Of a DNA stretch of 64,000 bases, positions 34,825 to 43,761 are shown piece after piece (the stretch's first letter is position 1; each line of letters opens with the position of its first letter). The stretch comes from Amphibalanus amphitrite. Lineage: Eukaryota; Arthropoda; Thecostraca; Balanomorpha; Balanidae. The notes beneath the pieces are model-generated. The model ran no database searches. It had not been told where the DNA came from and saw nothing but the letters and a program-made list of their open reading frames with translations. The position numbers and the translations under genes were made by a program. The DNA is taken from assembly GCF_019059575.1 (NCBI RefSeq), contig NW_024881574.1, forward strand, positions 124,001 to 188,000, given 5' to 3'.

Positions 34825-37744
34825 CTGCAGAGGGAAGGGCATGTGTGCAATGCCTCAAGTTTTGAGTTAAAAGGCGACTGCTCGACTTTACAATGACAAG
34901 TTGATTTGATGACTTCCTTTTGATTCAGCAGATCAATGCCTATGCTAAGACCGCGAATTGCCTGCGGAGTACAGTTTTATGAGGGCGTGGTCCAACCACA
35001 ATCCCACTTGTAATTACAGGTAACAACAAACATTGGCCATTTACGATTCCCTACGGACATCGTTCTGTTGGCTATAAATGCACCGCACACACTTGTCTCT
35101 TCAGTCAATATTGGGCGACCTTCCCGATGGGAAGAGCCGCAGCAATCGAGCATTGTGTTTGCCTGTTCCGTCCATCATCAAGCAGTGACCTTCGCAAACC
35201 AGTACCGCCCCATCACAACACCATACTCGAAAGGTCATTCCAACTGCGGACCCAGATCCCACGCGCAGCCACACATCAACTCCAACAGTACCCGTGACAC
35301 CGGGAGCCCGGTACAGCCCCACAAATCACGGACACCCATCTCCTGTTCCGCTGCCCACCACGAAGGTGTGACCCGACCTCCCCACTGCACCGCCGCGCCG
35401 GGTCAGCTCGGCCGTACCAGGCCGTGACACGCCGCCCGGACCCGGGGCCTCTCGTCTGACAGGTGACCTCATCGTCCGGCGACCGAACGGCGACCGGACG
35501 GTGACCGAACGGCGACCGGACGGCGACCGGACAGCTACCGAACGGCGACCGGACGGCGAATGGACGGCGAATGGACGGCGACCGGACGGCGACCGGACGG
35601 CGACCGGACGGCGACCGGACGGCGACCGGTCTATGGCACGACCTCACCGCGGACTCCGCCGGCCGAACGACCTCCCGAAGGAACAGGTTTCTCCTCAGCA
35701 CACACAGAGGCAGGGTCGACGCTCGACCGCGCACACAGCACGTAATCAGCGGACGTGAGATGGCGGTGGTGCGCCGCGCCGGTACGGGCTGGGGTGAGAC
35801 GGAACTGCCGGCGAGCCTGGGACGGCAGGGTCTGGGTCAGGGAACGACCAGACTAGGTCACAGGGATGCAAGTAGACCAAGACAAGGTGCCAGTACAGCC
35901 GTAACTAGAATCAAGATGGAAAGATCGAGAGAGGCCAACAAAGGGGATGCTACGCCCAACGCAAGTCATAACAACCAGCGGTCATTCACACCAGGGTGGG
36001 TTCCGCTGGACAGAGTGCGGCAGAGGAACAGCACGAGGAGAGAGTGGCGGGAGGAGGGGAGTGGCGAGGGGCAGGTGGCGGACGGAAGCCAGCAGACCGC
36101 CGCCGGGCATCACGTGCCTGGTCGGCAACACCTGCCGTGTCCGCCTCCGTCGACCGGGGCGTCTCAGCGGGTCCCCGCCGCCGGCGACACGGGCCGGCAC
36201 GCAGGGGGAGGGAGGGAGGGAGGCGCGAGGGAGGGAGGGAGGCGCAGAGGGGAGGCGGCCGAGTGTGGCCGCGAGGGGAGCCGCCGCCAGTACAGAGGGT
36301 CGGGCGCTGCCCAAGGACGCGGCACACTCGGGAAAAACACGTCAGCGGATTATACCGCAGGAATGAGGGCGCTGTTCCCGATGCCGCCTCCGCTGCTGCT
36401 GCCGCGATCAGCGCCGGGAATTCTCCGAAACCTGCGCGTCATACCTGTCCAGTGGAGACAGGGACAGGTGCCTGTACGATCTCCAGACCGACCCACGGCG
36501 GCGCAGACTATGGAAAATCCCACAGGAGCTCCGCCACTATATGGAAAGTGCTACTGCATTTGAATGAGAGAGGCATCGCAGGGGGAGTTAGCTTGACGGT
36601 GTAGATAGCTTATAGGGTCCACAGCACATGCAGAAATACAGCCGAGAGCCCACCACGTGCCAAGAGAGATGTGCTTTTCCGACGGGAAGAGCAGTGAGTG
36701 AGAGGGTCGGCTACCGGCCCAGTGCGGCCCAAAGGTGGCGGGAGCCAGCGGGACACCAAAAGTGAGCCTCAGCGGGGCGGTTATCCTGATGGAAGGCTGC
36801 GAGCCATTACAGGAGGGCGGCGGCTGACCTGACGGGTGCTCATTATTAGCCGCCGGGAAGTGATGGTATTCTCCAATCTCCCTCCCGGATATCGGCTCGG
36901 GTTGGGCCACCCACAAACTCCGTGCACCCGAGAAATGGGTTGTGTGATTAGTGATATGAGCACTCAACGAAGTCCCTGATATGTAAAGTGTAGTTAGGTA
37001 TAAATGCATATACAAATACATATACATTACATATAAATACATGTAGTAAGGCAGTGCTGAATAAATCGTCGAAGAATAGGGGCTCAACATAAGTAATGCT
37101 GTTTCACCATTCACGTTATCGTAGTTTATCAGAACACAAAAATAAACCTAATGAGATGGTCTTCCCAGTTATCACAGTTCCAGAGCTTTGCAAGATCTCA
37201 CTGGTTGAGACCATGTTGCGACATTTATCAACAACTTAACCTCTCAGCAACGACGATAATGAGTAATGGTATCTTAAACTGGTCTAGAAGTGGAGCAATG
37301 CACTACATTGACCGGGGCCCGATTAAAGAAGCATAACTTGTTTCTGTACCAAGTCTTAACCAGTGATAGCACGAAAGGGTGAGTTCGAACGTAATGAATT
37401 CAAAGCTGATGGATGAGAGCCACAGGTCCAAAAACGAGTCATTCTACCATGGTACCGATCGAGGGCAAATGGTCATCACAGAGGTGAAACGAAGGTCAAC
37501 GGTCACCTACTATGAACGTCAAACCGCTTGAGGCCCCACTTTTCTAAATGCCATCTACCAGCGCCCGCTACCGCTACCAGCTACCGACCACCATCAAGCC
37601 TGAATGGAGCGAGGGACGCGAGTGACCGGTCGCCGGGCAAGGAGCGCCGGAGGGGTAGGGCGGAGCTTAGCGCTGACGTCATTACGTGGCTCCGCCCCAT
37701 GAGCGCGTAGCCTCTACCCAAACAGCAGATTCGTTCCGTGAAAT
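34825..37744. other. Region without a supported gene
   Basis: Contains an 11-bp minisatellite (35478-35631), a GC- and purine-rich stretch at 36030-36300 with GGGAGGGAGG runs, and AT-rich sequence from 36950. The 330-codon plus frame at 35571-36563 begins in the minisatellite and continues through low-complexity sequence, with equally long frames on the other strand; not called. Confidence 0.35.
35478..35631. repeat. 11-bp minisatellite (CGACCGGACGG units)
   Basis: About 14 units of CGACCGGACGG with variants (GAATGGACGG, GACCGAACGG). The 3' units are the most uniform. Confidence 0.85.
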
Positions 37745-37748
37745 TTAA

Positions 37749-38934
37749 CCCGCGCGGGGCTGGGGGGGTAAATTTTACCCCCCTCGCGAATTTTTGCGAT
37801 ATCTCAAAAACGGCGGCGCGCAGCGCCGCCAAACTTTCAGTACCTTTTCTTACATCAATTTGACACGTTCCCTGAAAATTTGAGCGAAATCCGTCGGAAA
37901 ATTTTTGAGAAATTGACGTTTTAGTGACGTCATGTTCGCCATTTTCGCCTCAAAAACGGCAAAAGTTCAAACGCCGCTAACATCTTCATTTTTAAAGGAA
38001 TCAAGACGTAACAAAAAAGGTTATACGTAATTTTACTTTGTCTATCAAATGGCTATCTCGGTTTTTTAAAAATTTTGGATTTTGGCCTAAATTTTTTTTT
38101 TCAAAAAACTGACTTTTTTGGGAAAATCATTATAAAATCCAAAATTTTGAGTCTATCGAAAAAACCGGAATATATGTCAGAGAAGTGGTCTATGTGCACC
38201 TACATACCAAATTTTAGAAGAATCGGTTCAAAAATGTGGGAGTTATTAAAAATTTCATGACGTCACGACACACAAATTTTTTGAAAAATGACTTTTTTGG
38301 AAGTTCTAGACCTCGTACGGAAACAAAAATAGCACCATTCGATTCGCCGTGAAAAACTGCATCAGATAGACACCTTTTTGGGCCTTAACAACCAACTTCA
38401 AAATTTGACCTCACTTGACCTGACCTTGACCTGACCTCGACCTGAAATTCATCCAGAGGTGGTCCATACCACTTATTGAGTGTGCCTATTGAATTCTATG
38501 AGTAAAATGACCCATAAAACATGTGTCGCACATGCCCTTTTCTATATTTTGTTTTTTGGTGACCTGACCTGACCTGACCTGACCTGACCTTGACCTTGAC
38601 CTCTGAATGATATTGTATGCAACGAATATTGTCTTGGTAGCCTAAGAACACGTTTTGGGCGATCAGTCTCAGTCCATGACTCCATTCTTCGGCAACTACG
38701 GTGCAAGGCCGATACTGTAGAAACTTGCAATTTGTACCCTTGACCTGACCTTGACCTTGACCTCAAACTTTAAATTAAGTACATGTTTTTAGTAGTTCGT
38801 GCTGAGAGCTTTCGATTGGCGTTTGAATTTTCCAAATCGGACCATTAGTTCGGGAGATAACAGGGGGCGGTAAAATTTACCCCCCCCCCCCCCCAGCCCC
38901 GCGCGTTCGGCTGGAGACCCCAGCCCCGCGCGGG
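37749..38934. mobile_element. piggyBac-like MITE no. 5
   Basis: Terminal repeats CCCGCGCGGGGCTGGGG on the left, its reverse complement on the right, flanked by TTAA at 37745-37748 and 38935-38938. Subterminal hairpins: G7-TAAATTTTA-C6 on the left, G-run TAAAATTTA C-run on the right. It shares internal sequence with MITE no. 3 (for example CCAAACTTTCAGTACCTT near the left end). (TGACC)n runs lie at 38410-38440 and 38560-38605. The right end carries a second partial copy of the tip (about 38895-38915), giving a doubled terminus. No coding sequence. Confidence 0.88.
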
Positions 38935-38938
38935 TTAA

Positions 38939-39792
38939 CATTACGAGTGAATGAGAAGTACCTTTCATAATCGTTTGGCGTCAAAATACCTTTGTAATAA
39001 AAGTTTCGGCAGGCTCTGAAACACACATTGCCAGAATATTGTCAACGAGAGTTGACGCATTTTAAAATAATCGCAAAAAAAGTGGGGTCTCAAGCGGTTT
39101 GACGTCCATAGTACGTCCCGATCAGCCCAAAACAACGGGTTCAGTCAGGCGACTCCATATATCAAATCACACATAAAAATATAAGCCAAGAAAGTGGAAA
39201 TACGACAGACAGGACATGCGATGTTTGGATCAAGGGATGGTTAAAGAGGGTGACATCTCAGATATGGTAACATCACCTCTGTTTTGCTTATTGTAATGTC
39301 ACAGCAAGCCTCGTAACGAAAGCATGGTGTAGCTGTCACCGTGCAGCACGGCCCTCCGTGTTCTATCAAAGCATCGGTGGCACGCGCGACCGAGTTATGT
39401 AGTGTGTGCCAACGAGATTGGGTCACAGCGCGGGACCAACTACGACAGTCAGCTGATCACAAAATTGGTTCATAATACCCGCAAATACTAAAATAATTCA
39501 ACAGGCAGGCATATTAGTGTAATGTCGAGAAAATATGGGCGTAAAAGCGAGAAACTCATTCCTTCAGACAGACACTCACTATAAAGCCGGTACCTACCAC
39601 GGAGTTATCGTAAGCTGTGTGCATTGCGCAATGACAGTCGGGTCGTCTCCCTCCAAGAGTAGCAAAGGCCTTTGTTACACCACCATTCCAACAGACGGCA
39701 GCCAGCCCGCGGCGCAGCCCGAGGGCTCCATGGTAGCGTTTGAGGAGCCGGGGCTGATCGAGATGGAATGCGCCCGCGGCGGCCGGGACCGG
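38939..39792. other. Region without a supported gene
   Basis: AT-balanced sequence. At 39690-39830 a GC-rich stretch follows a fair plus-strand acceptor (ATTCCAACAG at about 39692) with an open frame (SMVAFEEPGLIEMECARGG). This frame runs into the terminal repeat of the next element, so an exon call is not justified. Confidence 0.3.
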
Positions 39793-40059
39793 CGCACTAT
39801 GGTTGGAAACGGCCTCACGGATGGCCGTGGGCAATTTCGGAATATATGTATATTTGGGGTGTCATTCTGTTGGAAATTGATGAAATGTTTTGAATTGGGC
39901 AGAAAAAATTATTTAGTTGCGCATTTAGTCTCCATTATTGTACGTGGAATCGGGAGTTTCTGAGAGTGGCTTTTTTGGTGCGCCGTCAAAGGTTTAAACA
40001 AACGCGCTGGTGATAGCATGTGGAGTACCTCCATGACGTTGTAAAACTGGATTATTATA

Positions 40060-40300
40060 TATCAAAATAATCCTTGTTATGTTGGCTATCGAGTGGAGCG
40101 ACTCTTTTTCCCATGCGTGTTCAAAATCAGGAACGGCATTGCATTCTGTTTGCAGTGTCACCACAGCAATATTTGCAAAATTACGTTTATGTTTCATTGG
40201 ACATACAAAAAGTTCTCCATCGACCTCCATTGAGCTTTTTGGCAGAATAAGTCTCTGTTCAATTCTGCGTAAGGGGAACGTAAAAGCAGACTGCGCACTT
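40060..40300 (-). pseudogene. Mobile-element ORF fragment of unknown family (copy B)
   Basis: Minus-strand frame including SSMEVDGELFVCPMKHKRN, then VTLQTECNAVPDFEHAWEKE and SIANIT. An acceptor-like CCCCTTACGCAG precedes it at about 40270. The C-terminal part aligns by eye with the fragment at 24207-24400. AT-richer than its surroundings. No recognised domain. Confidence 0.3.
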
Positions 40301-40439
40301 GTGCGCAAAATCGTCCGTGAAGCTTCATCTCCCGAGGCGTACCTACCCGTCGCTTCGTTAGCACCAGGTCGGCTCGTCAGTCTTGCAATCGCTTATCCTT
40401 ATAAATGATGGTAAGAAGCAGGGTTGCGGAGTCGTGGTG

Positions 40440-40700
40440 GCGCCAAATCCGACTCCGACTACGACTCCGACTCCTGACTCGTTGCCATGACTCCGGCCGA
40501 CTCTGTCTCCGACTCCGGACCCCTGCCAGTGTTTCGGAGTCGTGATGGAGCTGTTCCGATTCGGACCGACTCCGACTTCCACTGCGGGCTCCTGACCGAC
40601 CCCGACTCCGACTCCGACTCCTGGCTCGTTGCCACGACTCTGGGCGACTCTGGCTCCGACTCCGACTCTGACTCCGACTCTGACTTCGACTCCGCACCCC
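40440..40700. repeat. GACTCC hexanucleotide-based repeat
   Basis: Imperfect (GACTCC)n with interspersed longer units. The reverse strand reads GGAGTC repeats. A plus frame codes an Asp-Ser-rich peptide purely from the period. Confidence 0.85.
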
Positions 40701-40859
40701 TCGTAAGAAGTAACTGCTCGCCGCTGCACCTGGAGTATGGATATCGTGCAAAGGTGTATGGATATCCTGGAGTATGGATATGGATATCCACCGACAGAGC
40801 AGACATACAGACATGCTGTAAACGCCATTACACTGCCAATACCATGGCAAATCAAATGG

Positions 40860-41556
40860 CTATCTATGGTTTTTGATAATCGTTCTACATTTCCCAAAAT
40901 CTTGAACTGAATGTTGGCAATTTCTCGTGACTACTTCACGACCATGATGCATGCATTTCTGAAATTGATCTTTTTTCAACCAGCTACGTACTCGTATGAT
41001 AAAATGAATGTCACCATCGTGTTCTACGCCCAAAAGTACCCATAAAACATGTGTCATGCATGGGCTGCGAATAGGTACCAGTTTTAATTTTCGGGGTTAT
41101 GTGCTTACCTGATTGACCTGACTTTGACCCTGGCCAGTGGCCTATGTTTGACTGACCCCTACATTGATCTGACACTCTTTTAGCACTTATATGAAGGGTT
41201 GTGACAGTTGTGACAGTTGTAACAGATTGTTTAGGACCAACTGACTGAATTTATTTAGGACCAACTGATGACAATATAATCGAAACGCGAAACGCGAGGC
41301 ACCGATTGCGAGGTTCTAAAGTCCATGCTACTGAAAGCCCGATTTCAAGTGTTTGACCTGACCTTGACCCGACCTGTGACCTCGAAATTCAACTTTAAAG
41401 CATTCATGTGAATTGTCTCGTCGCGTTCTTCTTTCGTTTGCCGCGCCTCGTGCGTTTCGCTGCGCCTATTTGTTCGCGAGTCATCGGCTGGGGGCGTTGA
41501 ACGCCCCCCCCCCCCCGGCAAACGGCGGATGGGGAAATACCCCAGCAACTGCCGGG
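40860..41556. mobile_element. 5'-truncated piggyBac-like MITE no. 6
   Basis: The right end CAACTGCCGGG abuts TTAA (41557-41560), with a hairpin GGGGGCGTTGAACGCCCCC just inside (about 41491-41509). Shared internal words with MITEs 3 and 5 include CATAAAACATGTGTC at about 41042. No matching left terminus is seen; the sequence leads into the GACTCC repeat, so the left part is missing. Confidence 0.6.
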
Positions 41557-42376
41557 TTAATCTGACGCATGTTTTGTCATTTGATCGTCATTTTATTTCT
41601 TACTTTTTTGCACAATCTAAAAAAATCATAAATACTCTTTCTCCAAATTTTTGACCCTTTAAGACCAATAGTAAGACACTGTGCGTCACTACGTTGATAT
41701 TTCTTGCCCTAAAGCATAACAACAATATCCATTCAGTAATAGCAGTATTCAAAACATGTTCAAAATGCCTCGCGATATCGATAACATAACGAAAGACATA
41801 GGCGACTTATAACATACTTGCAATGATGACGTCACACACGCGTGACGTGACGTGACCTCGTCATTTCTGAGTTACTGTATGATGCACGAAAGACACTGGT
41901 ATACCTATGCAAAGTTTCATCGCAGTCGGTCTACGCATTAACAAGTTATGGGCAAAACATGTTTTCGCGTTGACCCCCGGCCATCCGTGAGGCCGTTTCC
42001 AACCATAGTGCGGCGGCTCTGAGGAACCCCTGCGCTCACCGGCCTCATAAACATGTGATGACAGGGCGGCGCAGCGGGAAAGGAAGGAGAAAAGGACGGT
42101 GACGGACCCAGAGCGTGTCGTCAGAGCGAGCCGTTTAGTTCAGAGATGAGGGTTTGAAACATACCTAAGCGGCTTGCCAAACATGCGCACAGCTTTTCAA
42201 ATTAAAAAGAGGAACTAATACTAGTAAATTTTGCTTGAAAATTATAGCGACAAATACCAGCGCAACCTAAGGAAATTCTAGTCACGCCCGTGCAGACCGA
42301 CGCCAAAAGCTCTCGTAATAGGGACCTTGATCCAATTGCCCGCCGCTTCGACTTTACAAGAAGTCGCGGCTCGATA

Positions 42377-43521
42377 CAGTCGGGGAAACTGTGGTCAAAT
42401 CTTCCATTTTTAGAAAGCCTTCCATTTTTGGAAGGATTTTCTATATATGGGTACGCACCTTCCAAAAATGGGTACGCTGACGACGTCATCGTACCCAAAT
42501 ATAGAAAATGTTGCGCATATGTTGGAACTTACCGATTTCCGCCGAACATGAGGCAAATGCGACTATCGCCCCTGGTCGCTTTCTATTCGCCATAGTGAAG
42601 TGTCCATAATCTAGCGTGGATGCCTAAATCCTAGCGTGGATGTATTTTAGGTAATTTTTCAAAGTAATGAGTCGTGGAAAATTGACAAAAATTTACCGAC
42701 AAACGATGGTTTTATAAGACTTTATCAAACATTTTGTAAGCAAAAAGCATCAAAAACGAAAAGTAAATATCCTTAAAAGTACTTTAGTGACGGGCCATGC
42801 TTGTTCGATACCGCCGACTTTATTTACAGTGCGGAATTGTCTGGACAGTGCGGCGGTTTCGGGAGTGTAGTGGCGAGTAAAACTTGTATTTGTTGCCGTT
42901 TTCTGCATTTATTAGCATATTGTGTGGTTGATTTCAATTTTTTAAGGCTTTTGCCAAACATTTGGGTGGAGGTCTCGTCATTTTTCAATGTTTTTTCCGG
43001 AATATGGGACGAATTAAATAGGCGTTGCTGCGCCGTTTTTCGTGTTACTTTCTATCGAAGGAGCATGAATCTTCAATTTATATGAGGAATAGTAAGTTTA
43101 ATTTAAACCATTTTTTGTCAGGGCTATAGCTGTGTTCCTCCTGGTTGGTTATTGACCAGCTGTTTTCTCTTCTGAATTTCTATGTGTCCTCTAGAAGTAG
43201 AAAAAGAGAGCAGTGCGCCAGGACACCATGCTATTATATCACTATGTACATTGACATAGCATGCCTGTATTACCAACACTAGCACTGCTGCTTCTCCTTA
43301 TATCAATGATCATAAATGGCAAAATCAACTATTAATGTTACACATTTAAAAAGGCCGTAACTTAAATCAAAGAATGTGAATCACAGTTGGGAACACTGAG
43401 ATTAGACCTTCCAATTTTGGAAGCCTTCCATTTTTGGAAAATGCATACCCATTTATGGAAGGTCCTTCCAAAAATGGAAGGCTTCCAAAAATAGAAGATT
43501 TGACCACAGTTTTCCCCACTG
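42377..43521. mobile_element. TIR element with stacked TTCCATTTTTGGAA palindromes
   Basis: The left end CAGTCGGGGAAACTGTGG and right end (reverse complement) CAGTGGGGAAAACTGTGG continue as an inverted repeat of about 60 bp. GATA flanks both sides (42373-42376, 43522-43525), a possible 4-bp duplication. Each end is built from several copies of TTCCATTTTTGGAA-like palindromes. Next to the left end lies a second inverted pair around GACGACGTC (about 42430-42510). The 1,145-bp element has no coding frame. CAGTG-type tips occur in several DNA transposon superfamilies; not assigned. Confidence 0.75.
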
Positions 43522-43599
43522 GATAAGACACATTTTAGCGTGAAGTCTCTGGTCATGTTCGCTGAAGCGGAACAATGACGGGGTCCACCAGCGGAGCAC

Positions 43600-43761
43600 C
43601 TTCCACGGTTGACCACAGTGAACAGCTGCGGTTGTCACTAGCTTCCACCGCTCAGCCCGCACTGGAAGCGCGAGCAGCCAGCGGCGACGGCCCAGCTGAC
43701 TGCTCACAGCTCTTCTGAGAGCCCGAGGGCAGGTGAATGTCAGTGACCGGTCACAGGCCAC
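43600..43761 (-). CDS. Candidate internal exon of an unidentified gene
   Basis: A 162-bp, exactly 54-codon open segment in phase 0 at both ends. Acceptor CTGGCTTTCAG precedes 43761 and a GTGCTC donor (weak) follows 43600. It encodes VACDRSLTFTCPRALRRAVS, then SQLGRRRWLLALPVRAERW and KLVTTAAVHCGQPWK, with three Cys. Upstream on the same strand (43860-43930) another Cys-rich frame reads VCEEGTCVLDLNRLCYLR before a GTGGTG donor-like site. The pair suggests a Cys-rich protein, but no family is recognised. The frame downstream runs into the TIR element ending at 43521. Confidence 0.35.

Larger units (their letters stand above)
39793..42021. mobile_element. Putative TIR element bounded by a 34-bp inverted repeat
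   Basis: CGCACTATGGTTGGAAACGG with 14 further bases at 39793-39826 recurs exactly inverted at 41988-42021. I cannot define a target duplication. Inside are an ORF fragment (about 40060-40300, minus), a hexanucleotide-rich stretch (40440-40700), the right half of a piggyBac-like element (about 40860-41556) and a TGACGT-rich subterminal stretch (41825-41860). Alternatively it is host sequence duplicated in inverted orientation around a repeat cluster. Confidence 0.5.

Noticed and set aside
35571-36563. 330-codon plus-strand frame
   Set aside because: It begins inside an 11-bp minisatellite, continues through GC-rich low-complexity sequence, and equally long frames exist on the opposite strand. 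No domain.
40459-40876. Asp-Ser or Ser-Arg repeat proteins
   Set aside because: They are direct translations of the GACTCC hexamer repeat.
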